From contig CAIYYN010000048.1 of NCBI GenBank assembly GCA_903930435.1, positions 1 through 64,000 on the forward strand: a stretch of DNA of 64,000 nucleotides, read 5' to 3'. Every line of letters begins with the position of its first letter. Position 1 is the first letter of the stretch. Shown here one piece after another: positions 27,613-36,628 of the stretch. Below the pieces are notes generated by a model. That model saw only the letters and a program-made list of their open reading frames with translations, was not told the DNA's origin and ran no database searches. Position numbers and translations under genes: made by a program. Source of the stretch: an uncultured Hyphomicrobiales bacterium. GTDB lineage: Bacteria > Pseudomonadota > Alphaproteobacteria > Rhizobiales > Ancalomicrobiaceae.

Positions 27613-28824
27613 ATGTTGAACTCCCTCGGATTTGCAGGACGCCCGCAGGACACGCGTGTCGTCGTTGCCATGTCTGGCGGCGTCGATTCCTCCGTTGTCG
27701 CGGGTCTTCTGAAAAGTGAAGGCTATGATGTGGTTGGCATCACGTTGCAGCTTTATGATCATGGCGAGGCGACACATCGCAAGGGGGCCTGCTGCGCCGG
27801 TCAGGATATCCAGGATGCGCGCCGGGTCTGCGAGACCCTGGGGCTGCCGCATTATGTGCTCGATTATGAGGACAGGTTCCGCGCGTCCGTCATCGACCGG
27901 TTTGCCGAGAGCTACCTGAACGGTGAAACGCCGGTTCCCTGTGTTTCGTGCAATCAGACCGTCAAGTTTTCCGATTTGCTGGCAACAGCCCGCGATCTGG
28001 GTGCAGCGGCGCTGGCCACGGGCCATTATGTCCGCTCGGCGCGCCGGGAAGATGGGCATTGGTCGATGTTCCGTCCGGTGGATCTTGATCGAGACCAGAG
28101 CTATTTTCTCTATGCCACGACCCAGGAACAGCTCGATTTCCTCCGCTTTCCCTTGGGCGGGATGACAAAGCCGGAAACACGGGACCTCGCACGCAAGTTC
28201 GGGCTTGTGGTGGCTGACAAGCATGACAGCCAGGACATCTGCTTTGTGCCTTCCGGCAAGTACGCCGACGTGATCGAGCGGCTGAAGCCGGGCGCAGCTG
28301 AATCCGGCGAAATTGTCCATGTCGATGGCCGTGTGCTGGGCCAGCACGACGGGATCATCCATTATACAGTCGGTCAGCGACGCGGCATCGGCCTGTCCAT
28401 CGGTGAGCCGCTGTATGTCGTGCACCTTGATAGCGATCATCGCCGCGTCGTGGTTGGACCGCGCGAAGTCCTCCTGACACGTCGCCTGCGCTTGCGGGAT
28501 GTCAACTGGCTGGGTGAAGATCCTCTGGCAGCCTTGCCTGAAGACGGTCTTGATGTCTGGGCCAAGGTCCGTTCGACACGTCCGCCGCAAGCAGCCCGCA
28601 TTTTGAACGATGACGGAGACATTGTCCTTGAACTGGCGAGCGGCGAGCAGGGCGTTGCTCCGGGACAGGCGGCTGTCTTCTATGATGCGCCGGAAGGCGC
28701 GTCGCGCGTGCTGGGCGGCGGGACAATTGCGCGCGTCGAGCGATCTGCCGAAGCAGAGACCGCGTTGCAGCGACTTGCCGATTTGCCGTCGCATGTCTTG
28801 CAGGGCATCCACGCGGCGGAATGA
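27613..28824 (+). CDS. mnmA: tRNA-specific 2-thiouridylase MnmA
   Basis: MnmA adds sulfur to U34 of tRNA-Lys, -Glu and -Gln. The 403-residue protein has the PP-loop SGGVDSSV near residue 23, the catalytic cysteines in the KGACCAGQD and PCVSCNQ segments, the tRNA-binding loop with DRDQSYFLY, and GQRRGIGLS plus a C-terminal beta-barrel. ATG 27613 follows GGAAGCG; a TTG at 27604 would add three residues. The long antisense frame over this gene is a shadow. Confidence 0.96.
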   Translation: MLNSLGFAGRPQDTRVVVAMSGGVDSSVVAGLLKSEGYDVVGITLQLYDHGEATHRKGACCAGQDIQDARRVCETLGLPHYVLDYEDRFRASVIDRFAESYLNGETPVPCVSCNQTVKFSDLLATARDLGAAALATGHYVRSARREDGHWSMFRPVDLDRDQSYFLYATTQEQLDFLRFPLGGMTKPETRDLARKFGLVVADKHDSQDICFVPSGKYADVIERLKPGAAESGEIVHVDGRVLGQHDGIIHYTVGQRRGIGLSIGEPLYVVHLDSDHRRVVVGPREVLLTRRLRLRDVNWLGEDPLAALPEDGLDVWAKVRSTRPPQAARILNDDGDIVLELASGEQGVAPGQAAVFYDAPEGASRVLGGGTIARVERSAEAETALQRLADLPSHVLQGIHAAE

Positions 28825-28904
28825 AGGTTTTGTCCCTGAAACGGACTCTCTCGCGATCCCTTGCTTGACAGCCTCGGTCCTGAGACCGTATATCCGCGCC
28901 CTAT

Positions 28905-28981
28905 GGCTGGGTAGCTCAGATGGTTAGAGCGGAGGATTCATAACCCTCAGGTCGGCGGTTCGATCCCGCCCCCCGCCACCA
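28905..28981 (+). tRNA. tRNA with CAT anticodon (Met, elongator; or Ile2)
   Basis: A 77-nt cloverleaf with encoded CCA: D-arm GCTC/GAGC, anticodon loop TTCATAA, T-arm GGCGG/CCGCC with TTCGATC. Two stem mismatches are seen: T4 opposite C69 in the acceptor stem and A31 opposite C39 in the anticodon stem. CAT can be elongator Met or lysidine-modified Ile; the sequence alone does not settle it, and Met is the default. Confidence 0.85.
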
Positions 28982-29176
28982 ATCCTTGAACAGGTCGCAG
29001 CAAGGTTTGTTTGATCGCTTGGGTCATCATGTTGATGGCACTTGTGTGTGCGACGCATTTCGTCTCTTTGACGACAGCGGATATCGGAATAGCGCTCGAT
29101 AGTTGACGCTCGCGGGCACCTTGGGCATAGACGCTGTGTCGACGCTTCGCGCCGCTTGCTGGTGACATCATTGCCC

Positions 29177-30934
29177 ATGTCCGACCCAATCCGACTGAAG
29201 TATCTGGGACGCCTGCTGCCGGGTCGATCGCGCGACGTGTCGCTGCTGGCGCTTGGCGGATGTGTCGGCATTCTCGCTGGTCTTGTCGTCTCGGTAATGA
29301 GTTTCCTGACCAACGGCCTGCATTCCCTTCTATTCGGTATATCTCTGTCGGAACGGCTGTCCGAGCAGCGCGCCTTGAACCATCCGGCCCTGATCCTCAT
29401 TCCGTGCGTGGGTGGTGCGTTGATCGGGCTGACGCTCTGGTGGGTCCGCAGGCAGAACGCGCGATTGCCTGTCGATCCGATTGAGGCAAATGCCTTGCAC
29501 GGCGGACGCATGGCCATCGCGGAAAGTTTTCTCGTTGCTGGCCAAGCGATCGTGTCGTCTGGATTTGGCGCTTCGGTTGGCCTTGAGGCGGGCTATACGC
29601 AGGCCGCCGCCAGCCTTGCCTCGCGGCTGGCCGTTTCCCTCGGCCTCAGACGCGGTGAAGTTCGAATGCTGGTGGGATGCGGGGCGGCCGGCGCCATTTC
29701 CGCCGCGTTCGATGCACCGATGACCGGCGCTTTCTATGCCTTTGAACTCATCATCGGCACCTATTCCATCATGCTGGTGGCGCCGGTCCTGGCGTCTGCC
29801 TTGATCGCCAAACTGACGACCGACTGGATCGGGATTGATCACATCCCCATTGATATCGGACCGATCCACGCAGTGTCGACGAGCGATCTGCCGGCCTATC
29901 TTGGCCTTGGCGTGCTGGGCGGCGTTGCTGCGGTTCTGACGATGCGGCTCGTTTCGGTTGTCGAAACCCTGTTCCGGAAGGCAGGCTGTCCAATCTGGCT
30001 GCGTCCCGTCATCGGCGGCTTGATTGTCGGGGTCTTTGGCTACATCAGCCCGCAAGTGCTCGCGTCAGGTCACGGGGCGTTGCATCTGGAACTCGCCATC
30101 GACCTGACCTGGCAAGCGCTTCTCTTTCTCTTCTGCTTCAAGGCCCTCGCATCCGCCCTTTCGCTGGGAGCGGGATTTCGCGGTGGCCTTTTCTTCTCCT
30201 CGCTGTTCCTGGGGTCCTTGCTCGGCAAGCTCTTTGCCGCAGGTGTCGGATATGCGGGCGTGTCCGCGAGCATCTCGCCGATGGTCGCGGCGGTCGTCGG
30301 CATGAGCGCCATGGCGGTTGGCTGCGTCGGCGGGCCATTGACGATGACGTTTCTGGCACTCGAATCAACCGGTGATCTGGCGATCACAGCTGCGGTTCTG
30401 GTTGCGTCACTTGCCTCGGCCATCGTTGTCCGGGCCACGTTCGGCTACTCGTTTTCGACGTGGCGGCTGCATCTGCGTGGCGAGACGATTCGCAACGGAC
30501 ACGACGTCGGTCGCATGCGCAATCTGACCGTCGGCGGCATCATGCGAACAAATTATCGGACTGTTTCGATTCACCAGAACCTCGCCCAATTCTGCGAGGA
30601 CTTCCCGTTGGGGTCCGGACAGCGCGTCATCGGGCTTGATGACGATGGACTTTACGCGGGCATCATCCTCATTTCGGACGCGCACGCAGCCCTGTCCGAA
30701 ACGAAAGGTGCCATGCTTGCCAATCTGGCGATTTGTGCCGGGGCCATGCTTGTTCCCTCCATGACGGCTGAGGAGGCTGCGCGGCTGTTTGTGGCAGCAG
30801 CGAGCGAGGAACTTGTCGTGGTTGACGCACCCTCCACCCGCCGTGTGCTCGGTCTGGTCACGGAAAAGCATCTGTTGCGTCGCTATTCCCATGAACTCGA
30901 GAAGACCTGCCGGGACCTCGCAGGGAGCGATTGA
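29177..30934 (+). CDS. CLC-family channel with C-terminal regulatory domain
   Basis: A 585-residue protein, longer than the CLC at 16165. The first 410 or so residues are polytopic. The filter region differs from classical CLCs: SSGFGASVGLEAGYTQ stands where GREGP is expected, and no GSGIP motif is visible. GAISAAFDAPMTGAFYAFE and GAGFRGGLFFSSLFLGS are clear CLC segments. After the membrane part, residues about 445-580 (MRNLTVGGIMRTNYRTVSI, GLDDDGLYAGIILISDAH, VLGLVTEKHLLRRYS) look like a divergent CBS-domain pair. ATG 29177 is favoured over a TTG at 29156. Confidence 0.88.
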   Translation: MSDPIRLKYLGRLLPGRSRDVSLLALGGCVGILAGLVVSVMSFLTNGLHSLLFGISLSERLSEQRALNHPALILIPCVGGALIGLTLWWVRRQNARLPVDPIEANALHGGRMAIAESFLVAGQAIVSSGFGASVGLEAGYTQAAASLASRLAVSLGLRRGEVRMLVGCGAAGAISAAFDAPMTGAFYAFELIIGTYSIMLVAPVLASALIAKLTTDWIGIDHIPIDIGPIHAVSTSDLPAYLGLGVLGGVAAVLTMRLVSVVETLFRKAGCPIWLRPVIGGLIVGVFGYISPQVLASGHGALHLELAIDLTWQALLFLFCFKALASALSLGAGFRGGLFFSSLFLGSLLGKLFAAGVGYAGVSASISPMVAAVVGMSAMAVGCVGGPLTMTFLALESTGDLAITAAVLVASLASAIVVRATFGYSFSTWRLHLRGETIRNGHDVGRMRNLTVGGIMRTNYRTVSIHQNLAQFCEDFPLGSGQRVIGLDDDGLYAGIILISDAHAALSETKGAMLANLAICAGAMLVPSMTAEEAARLFVAAASEELVVVDAPSTRRVLGLVTEKHLLRRYSHELEKTCRDLAGSD

Positions 30935-31096
30935 TCCATTCATTGGTCGGGCGCGCAGCCGGTTTTATGGCACTTTTGTCCCGGGATTAATGTGGGTTGG
31001 GCTGGGCGGGCCGTCCTGCTGACCGATCAGACATCAAGTGTTTCCGGCAACGCTTTTACAATTATGCTTAATTTTTCTGAAAGAGCATTTATTTCT

Positions 31097-31111
31097 TTAA
31101 TGGTGCATTAA
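31097..31111 (+). promoter_or_regulatory. CtrA-type box upstream of the flagellin gene
   Basis: TTAA-TGGTGCA-TTAA is an exact TTAA-N7-TTAA match, 70 bases before the flagellin ATG. I found no sigma-54 -24/-12 site with correct spacing in the 246 bases between the CLC gene and flagellin. If functional, flagellin here would be directly controlled by CtrA. Confidence 0.6.
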
Positions 31112-31180
31112 CTATGTCTGCTTACCTTTCCCTAAGCTTCCCGGACCGAAGCACGAGAGATCCTAGAAGGGATAAGGACC

Positions 31181-32851
31181 ATGACCGGTATTGTATTATC
31201 TGCTGCAGTGCGTCAGAACCTACTGTCATTGCAGAATACCGCCAGTTTGCTGGCAACCACGCAAAATGACCTGTCGACTGGCAACAAGGTGAATTCTGCC
31301 CTCGACAACCCCACGAATTTCTTCACGGCCCAGGGCCTGAACAATCGCGCCAGCGACATTTCCAATCTGCTGGACGGCATTTCTAACGGTGTTCAGGTGC
31401 TGCAGGCAGCAAACACCGGCCTCACCTCGCTCGAAAGCCTGGTCAATCAGGCGCAGTCGATTGCGAATCAGGCCCTGCAGACATCGATCGGCTATTCGAC
31501 CAAGTCACAGTTCACGTCGGCTCCGATCGCGGGCGCTACGGCGCAGGACATTCTTGGCACGCCAACCTATACGACGGGCAGCTTCACCGGCGCAGTCGTC
31601 GATAACCATTTGACCACGGCTGTCGCGATTACGGGTGCGACACTCCTGTCGGGTGCAGCGAATACCGACTCGCTCGGTTCCACCCTGACGGGCGGTTCCG
31701 ATACCCTGACCGTCAATGGCAAGACCATCAGCTTTGCCGCTGGCACGGGTACGAACGCATCCACGAGCTCGGGCGCGACGATCTATCTCGGCAACGCCGG
31801 CAGCACTGTCAACACCGTGCTAAGCGCCATCAACACCATTACCGGCCAAACGACCGCGACGCTGACTGGCGGTCAGATTTCATTCGCGTCGGGTACGACA
31901 GGAGCGGGTGTCACGATCGGTGGTACGTCGGGTGCGCTGGCAGCGTTCGGCCTCAACACAGGTGGCACGAGCACGGGTCTTGCGTCGACCGTGACTGGTC
32001 TGACGTCGGCGGGTACCGATCTGATCGGGACATCAACAACACCGCTCAACACCGGGCAGACCCTGACGATTGGTGCCACAGGCGGCGGTACCGCGAGCAC
32101 GATCACGTTCGGTACCGGTTATGGTCAGATCTCATCCCTCGATGAGTTGAATACCGCCCTGGCGTCGAACAACCTCGAAGCCACCATCAATTCAACGACC
32201 GGTGCGATTACAATTTCGACGACCAATGACGCGGCCTCTGCCACGATTGGCGTTGTCGGTGGCACGGCTACATCGGCGTCATCGGATACATTCTACGGCA
32301 ATACCGGACCGCAGAATGCACCGGTCGCCGATCAGTCCTCGCAAAATACCCGTGCGACGCTTGTCGCGCAGTATAATGCGATCCTGACCCAGATTACCAA
32401 TACGGCGCAGGATTCCTCCTACAACGGCGTCAATCTTCTGAACGGCGATCAGTTGCAGTTGACCTTCAACGAAACCGGTACGTCGAAGGTGAATATTACC
32501 GGCGTTCAGGATACGGCAGCGGGTCTGGGTCTCTCCAGCCTGACAGGCGGTAGCGACTTCATCGACAACAATTCGACGAACAAGGTCCTGAGCCTGTTGA
32601 CGGCGGTCTCCACGACACTCCGCAGCCAGGCATCTGCTTTCGGTTCGAACCTGTCGGTCGTCCAGACTCGTCAGGATTTCAACAAGAGCCTGATCAACGT
32701 CCTGCAGACCGGTTCGGCGAACCTCGTTCAGGCAGATATCAACGAGGAAGCTGCCAACAGTCAGGCATTGTCGACACGCCAGTCGCTATCGGTCTCGGCC
32801 CTCTCGCTGGCCAACCAGGCCCAGCAGAGCGTTCTTCAGTTGCTGCGCTAA
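31181..32851 (+). CDS. fliC: flagellin, large variant
   Basis: Flagellin forms the filament. The 556-residue protein has conserved ends: ND0/ND1 (VRQNLLSLQNTASLLATTQN, LSTGNKVNSALDNPTNFFTA, GISNGVQVLQAANTGL) and CD0 (SVVQTRQDFNKSLINVLQTG, ANSQALSTRQSLSVSALSLA). The middle (about 110-370) is Gly/Thr/Ser-rich with two repeats of a TLTxxGxTISFxxG / xTITxxTG type resembling flagellin hook-IN domains. AAGGATAAGGA-like sequence precedes the ATG. Only one flagellin is seen in the window. Confidence 0.95.
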   Translation: MTGIVLSAAVRQNLLSLQNTASLLATTQNDLSTGNKVNSALDNPTNFFTAQGLNNRASDISNLLDGISNGVQVLQAANTGLTSLESLVNQAQSIANQALQTSIGYSTKSQFTSAPIAGATAQDILGTPTYTTGSFTGAVVDNHLTTAVAITGATLLSGAANTDSLGSTLTGGSDTLTVNGKTISFAAGTGTNASTSSGATIYLGNAGSTVNTVLSAINTITGQTTATLTGGQISFASGTTGAGVTIGGTSGALAAFGLNTGGTSTGLASTVTGLTSAGTDLIGTSTTPLNTGQTLTIGATGGGTASTITFGTGYGQISSLDELNTALASNNLEATINSTTGAITISTTNDAASATIGVVGGTATSASSDTFYGNTGPQNAPVADQSSQNTRATLVAQYNAILTQITNTAQDSSYNGVNLLNGDQLQLTFNETGTSKVNITGVQDTAAGLGLSSLTGGSDFIDNNSTNKVLSLLTAVSTTLRSQASAFGSNLSVVQTRQDFNKSLINVLQTGSANLVQADINEEAANSQALSTRQSLSVSALSLANQAQQSVLQLLR

Positions 32852-32942
32852 ACGTAGATCCGTTCCGTCAACGCCTGGTTCCCTTATCCGGTACCGGGCG
32901 CTTATGGAACATCCTTTCGGTCCGAACGAAGCAGGGATCTCG

Positions 32943-32983
32943 CGGCCTTTTCCGGCACCGTCGGAAAAGGCCGTTTCGTTTTT
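32943..32983 (+). terminator. rho-independent terminator after flagellin
   Basis: CGGCCTTTTCCG and CGGAAAAGGCCG form a perfect 12-bp stem around a 7-base loop, followed by TTTCGTTTTT. It lies 92 bases past the flagellin stop. The match to the standard terminator form is excellent. Confidence 0.92.
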
Positions 32984-32998
32984 GGGGTATCTGGGCTG

Positions 32999-33391
32999 TC
33001 ACTCGTTCTCACAAAATGAATGCCTTATTTCACAATCTCCGACGGAATTGGCGGTACAGGCTGTCAGGGCGGTTTGAGCGGCGGACAGACGCGTTGGCCC
33101 TATGCTGGCATGTGAGACATTGTCTGTGATCCCCACCGCGAGCGCGACACAGGCGCCGACACCCTCGAGGATGATCTTGCAATTGGGGCCGTGCAGGTCA
33201 CATCGCTCGAGCGCAGTCTGACGAGCCGCCTTCGTCGAATCCTTGTTCCAGGAAGATCCAAACGACCAATGATTTGGTGCTGATTTGCCAAAGGCCAGCG
33301 CCCACTCGGCTGAGGCAGGTGCTGAAGATAGCCCTAAAAGGCATGCGAAGATGACAAATGTCCTGGGCGCGCGGCATATTGCTTTCTGCAT
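32999..33391 (-). CDS. secreted DUF4189-like protein
   Basis: A 130-residue protein with a signal peptide (cleavage near ASA-EW, about residue 28). The mature part has AFGKSAPNHWSFGSSWN, then ARQTALERCDLHGPNCKIIL and CVALAVG, the pattern of DUF4189 proteins (small Cys-containing domains with AxxxALxxC). A further C-terminal Cys pair (CTANSVGDCEIRHSFC) suggests disulfides. I start at the Met of MQKAICR (33391); a Met five codons earlier is possible. The role is unknown. It is convergent with the flagellin gene. Confidence 0.7.
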   Translation of the reverse strand: MQKAICRAPRTFVIFACLLGLSSAPASAEWALAFGKSAPNHWSFGSSWNKDSTKAARQTALERCDLHGPNCKIILEGVGACVALAVGITDNVSHASIGPTRLSAAQTALTACTANSVGDCEIRHSFCENE

Positions 33392-33635
33392 CTGGATATC
33401 CGGCACGGTTCAAACGTTTCTGGATTGACGAGGCTCATTCGAGAGTTAAGGGGCATCCGGCACCACTTGGCAACAGGCATGATCACCAGTCACACGGTCG
33501 TAATGCAAGGCAAGCAGTGTTCGGCTGGTCGCGATTATTCTTGCAATATCCGTCCGGTCGGCCAACATGGCCAGACTGAAATCGTCGGAGAGGCGGTTTC
33601 GTCGACCTAGTCCTGCGCAGTGGAGAGTGGCCTAT

Positions 33636-34442
33636 ATGCCGGGTTCTCTGACTTCGACCGGTGCTTACAGTCTGCCTGACGCGCCGCTCAAGATGCTCGA
33701 CAGTCCACCTGAGGCCATTCGCATTGCCATGTGGTCGGGACCCCGCTCGATTGCCAATCTCATGATGCGATCGTTCGGTAACCGGGCCGATACGGCTGTT
33801 TGCGATGAGCCCTTTTATGCGGCTTATTTGCGCGCGACGGGGTTTGATGATCCGATGCGGGAGGAGATTCTCGCTGCGCAGCCCAATGACTGGCGCGAGG
33901 TCGTGGATCAGGTGTTAGGTCCGGTGCCGGATGAACGCCCGATCTGGTACCAGAAGCACATGACGCACCACATGCTGCCGGAGTTCCGGCGCGACTGGAT
34001 TGATCAGGTCACCAACGCCTTTCTCATCCGCAGTCCAGAGACAATGCTGGCATCCTATGGTCAGAAGCGTGTTGAAGTGACCTTGCGCGAACTGGGATTG
34101 GTGGAGCAGTGGGATCTGTTCGACCAGGTTGCGACACGGCTCGGAGAGGCTCCGCCGGTGATCGACAGCGCCGACGTCCTGGCCAATCCTGCTCGCACGC
34201 TTTCGCTATTATGTGAGGCCCTGGAGATACCATTCCGCCGTGAAATGCTGTCTTGGGACAGTGGCGGACGAGAAACCGACGGTGTCTGGGGCGCACATTG
34301 GTATCATGCCGTCAGAGCATCAACCGGCTTCACCAAGCCGATTGAGGAGATAAGCTTCGATAGGCTGCCCGATCATTTCAAAGGCCTGGCGGATCTCGCC
34401 AGACCGTATTACGAACGATTGCGCGACCATCGCCTCGCCTGA
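33636..34442 (+). CDS. sulfotransferase-like P-loop protein
   Basis: A 268-residue protein from ATG 33636 (GGAG ten bases upstream). The core begins IRIAMWSGPRSIANLMMRSFG, which resembles the PAPS-binding strand-loop-helix of bacterial sulfotransferase-like proteins. It continues with DEPFYAAYL, WYQKHMTHHML and FLIRSPETMLASY, the order seen in that family (phosphosulfate-binding loop, catalytic region, 3'-phosphate-binding Arg-Ser). Substrate is unknown. It sits between a secreted protein and fliJ (convergent). An in-frame ATG at 33693 is an alternative start. Confidence 0.75.
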   Translation: MPGSLTSTGAYSLPDAPLKMLDSPPEAIRIAMWSGPRSIANLMMRSFGNRADTAVCDEPFYAAYLRATGFDDPMREEILAAQPNDWREVVDQVLGPVPDERPIWYQKHMTHHMLPEFRRDWIDQVTNAFLIRSPETMLASYGQKRVEVTLRELGLVEQWDLFDQVATRLGEAPPVIDSADVLANPARTLSLLCEALEIPFRREMLSWDSGGRETDGVWGAHWYHAVRASTGFTKPIEEISFDRLPDHFKGLADLARPYYERLRDHRLA

Positions 34443-34457
34443 ACACGCGCAAAGCCC

Positions 34458-34871
34458 TCAACGGGCGTAGGCGTGGCGTCGGCCTGCAATATCATCCAGT
34501 TCGACTTGCTCGGTAGCGTCGCGCGCATCGCGGTCGCGAACCTGATCGCGTTCTTCGAGCAGTTCAACCTTCTTCAGGTCTTCAACGGCTTCGGACAGTT
34601 CGTCGCGAGCCAGTTCAAGCTTGTCTTCCAGTTCCCGGATGGAGACCTTGAGATTGTCGCGCCGCTGGATCGCTGCCTTGGCAAAGGTCGGATAGGCAAA
34701 ATGCGTTACGTCGTGGACGCCCACACGATTTTGTTCGGACATGATCTGGTCATCCAGATCGCCGATCATGCGCATGAACTCGGCAATCATCATTTCCAGC
34801 TGGGACACTTGCCGACGCTTTTCGTCAGCCTGAAAACGCTTCAATCGAATAAGACTATCGCGGGCCTTCAT
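34458..34871 (-). CDS. fliJ: flagellar export protein FliJ
   Basis: FliJ is the coiled-coil stalk that joins the FliI hexamer to FlhA. The 137-residue protein is almost wholly helical and charged, with heptad patterns from about 3 to 110 (LIRLKRFQADEKRRQVSQLE, NLKVSIRELEDKLELARDEL). GGGGAG precedes the ATG. It lies 28 bases downstream of fliI, the normal partner arrangement. Sequence conservation in the family is low, so the name rests on context and form. Confidence 0.88.
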   Translation of the reverse strand: MKARDSLIRLKRFQADEKRRQVSQLEMMIAEFMRMIGDLDDQIMSEQNRVGVHDVTHFAYPTFAKAAIQRRDNLKVSIRELEDKLELARDELSEAVEDLKKVELLEERDQVRDRDARDATEQVELDDIAGRRHAYAR

Positions 34872-34899
34872 GACTCATTACTCCCCGGTTATGCGCCTG

Positions 34900-36246
34900 T
34901 TATAACGCAGACCTATTGCTAAAAGATGAGTCAGAGGTTTCTAAAATCTTAGCAAGCTCATTATAACCTGCCTCAAATGCCGTTGATTCGTCTTTACCTT
35001 GGTTCAAAAACGCTTCAATAGCCGGATTCACCTCAATTGCGCGGTCGACTTCCGGGTTGGACCCCTTACGATATGCTCCCAGCCGGATAAGCTCTTCCAT
35101 ATCCGTAAAGGTCGAGATCAAACGCTTTGCCTCAGTGATCAGCGGTCGGCGATCCTCCGGCACGGATCGCGGCATCGTCCGCGAAACCGATTTCAGCACA
35201 TTGACAGCCGGGTATCGACCACGCTCGGCAATGGCGCGCTCCATGACAATATGACCATCGAGAATGCCGCGCACGGCGTCTGCCACCGGCTCATTGTGAT
35301 TGTCACCTTCCACGAGCACCGTAAAGAGGCCAGTGATTGAACCCTGTCCCTTCAGGCCCGGTCCGGCCCGCTCGAGCAAGCGGGGCAATTCGGTAAAGAC
35401 AGTCGGTGTGTAGCCCTTCGAGGTTGGTGGCTCGCCCGCGGCCAGGCCGATCTCGCGCTGCGCCATGGCAAAGCGCGTCACGGAGTCCATGAGGCAAAGC
35501 ACGTCCTTGCCAAGATCGCGGAAATATTCGGCAATCGTCAGCGTCAGATAGGCCGCCTGTCGCCGCATCAGCGCCGGTTCGTCCGATGTCGCAACGACCA
35601 CCACGGATCGTGCGAGACCGTCCTCCCCGAGATCGTCCTCGATGAATTCCTGGACTTCGCGCCCGCGCTCGCCGACAAGCCCGATCACGGTCACATCTGC
35701 CTTGCAGTAACGCGCCATCATCGACAGCAGCACGGATTTTCCGACGCCCGATCCGGCGAAGATGCCCATGCGTTGTCCACGGCAGCAGGTGGCAAACGTA
35801 TTGAGCACCCGGACGCCAAGATCAATTGGTTCGCCGACACGCATGCGATCTCCTGCGGGCGGTGGCGAGCGCCGCAGCAGCATCGGCATGGGACCGACGT
35901 TGATTGGTCCCTTCCGGTCGATTGGCTCTCCAAGGGCGTTAACAACGCGGCCAAGCCACGCCTCTGATGGCCTGACAGTGCCATCGCCCGGCTGGATGAT
36001 GGCCCGACAACCCATCCGGATCCCTTCGAGCTCACCGAATGGCAGGCATAAGGCCCGTTCTCCATCAAAGCCGACGATCTCTGCTGTCACTGTTCGCGAT
36101 GAGCCGCTTTCGATGAGCACACGGGATCCCATACTCATGTGGTGCAGGGGACCGGCGATCTCGATCATCAGGCCGCGTACGCCGACAACCCGGCCGAATC
36201 GCTCCAGCGTTTGCAGCTCGTCAATCTCTCGAATCAGTTGATCCAT
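34900..36246 (-). CDS. fliI: flagellum-specific ATPase FliI
   Basis: FliI is the ATPase of flagellar export. The 448-residue protein shows Walker A GSGVGKS (165-171), [19 protein letters not shown], Walker [13 protein letters not shown] and the arginine-finger region [20 protein letters not shown]. It is divergent from ctrA across a 382-base control region, and an imperfect CtrA box lies 44 bases upstream of its ATG. fliI and fliJ form a two-gene operon. Confidence 0.97.
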   Translation of the reverse strand: MDQLIREIDELQTLERFGRVVGVRGLMIEIAGPLHHMSMGSRVLIESGSSRTVTAEIVGFDGERALCLPFGELEGIRMGCRAIIQPGDGTVRPSEAWLGRVVNALGEPIDRKGPINVGPMPMLLRRSPPPAGDRMRVGEPIDLGVRVLNTFATCCRGQRMGIFAGSGVGKSVLLSMMARYCKADVTVIGLVGERGREVQEFIEDDLGEDGLARSVVVVATSDEPALMRRQAAYLTLTIAEYFRDLGKDVLCLMDSVTRFAMAQREIGLAAGEPPTSKGYTPTVFTELPRLLERAGPGLKGQGSITGLFTVLVEGDNHNEPVADAVRGILDGHIVMERAIAERGRYPAVNVLKSVSRTMPRSVPEDRRPLITEAKRLISTFTDMEELIRLGAYRKGSNPEVDRAIEVNPAIEAFLNQGKDESTAFEAGYNELAKILETSDSSFSNRSAL

Positions 36247-36283
36247 TTTTCGTCACTTTCATGAAGATCTCGTCATTTAACCC

Positions 36284-36563
36284 GATTCGTTAACCTGTTG
36301 GTAACGGGATTCGGCAATAGTTAATTCAGAGCTAGCGATGTGGGGTCGTGCTCGAACGGACTTGAGTGTTGCGGAAGGTGATTCTCGTGAATCACTTAGC
36401 TGGAATTCTTAAAGTGTCACTTTAACTGTGATGCGACGGATTCTTAGCTATTTTTCAGCGCTTTAGAAAAATTCGCATGAAATCCCGCAAGAAGGCTTGC
36501 CGAGGCGAATCGGATTTTGTTAACCATTGATCAGTAGCGTCTGAGTCGGGTTAACAGGGAGTC
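36284..36563 (+). promoter_or_regulatory. ctrA control region rich in GANTC sites and palindromes
   Basis: Eight GANTC sites were read by eye, at 36284, 36308, 36380, 36389, 36439, 36507, 36543 and 36559, in under 300 bases. Two perfect inverted repeats also occur: GTGATTC-TCGT-GAATCAC (36378-36395), whose arms contain two of the GANTC sites, and TTAAAGTG-T-CACTTTAA (36409-36425). GTTAACC half-sites lie at about 36518 and 36551. In Caulobacter, CcrM methylation of GANTC with GcrA, together with CtrA itself, controls ctrA. The same logic is likely here. Confidence 0.65.
36290..36304 (-). promoter_or_regulatory. imperfect CtrA box in the fliI-ctrA intergenic region
   Basis: TTAA-CCTGTTG-GTAA on the plus strand (GTTACC-AACAG-GTTAAC on the minus) is one base off TTAA-N7-TTAA. 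It lies 44 bases upstream of fliI and about 325 upstream of ctrA. Position favours fliI control. Another TTAA lies ten bases left but with a 9-base spacer. Confidence 0.5.
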
Positions 36564-36628
36564 CTACGCACCGGTCGTGTAAGGGGCCGTTGCGCCAAGC
36601 CCAGAATAGGCGACACGAGGGGATTGGC

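Noticed and set aside
27078-27671. 197-codon minus-strand frame upstream of fliK
   Set aside because: It overlaps the sigma-54 site and the mnmA start, has no motif, and shows poor coding character.
27598-28812. 404-codon open frame antisense to mnmA
   Set aside because: Mirrors mnmA almost exactly and has no recognisable domain or ribosome site.
36279-36293. TTAA...TTAA pair left of the fliI CtrA box
   Set aside because: The spacer is nine bases, not seven, so it is not a standard CtrA site; the adjacent TTAA-N7-GTAA was called instead.
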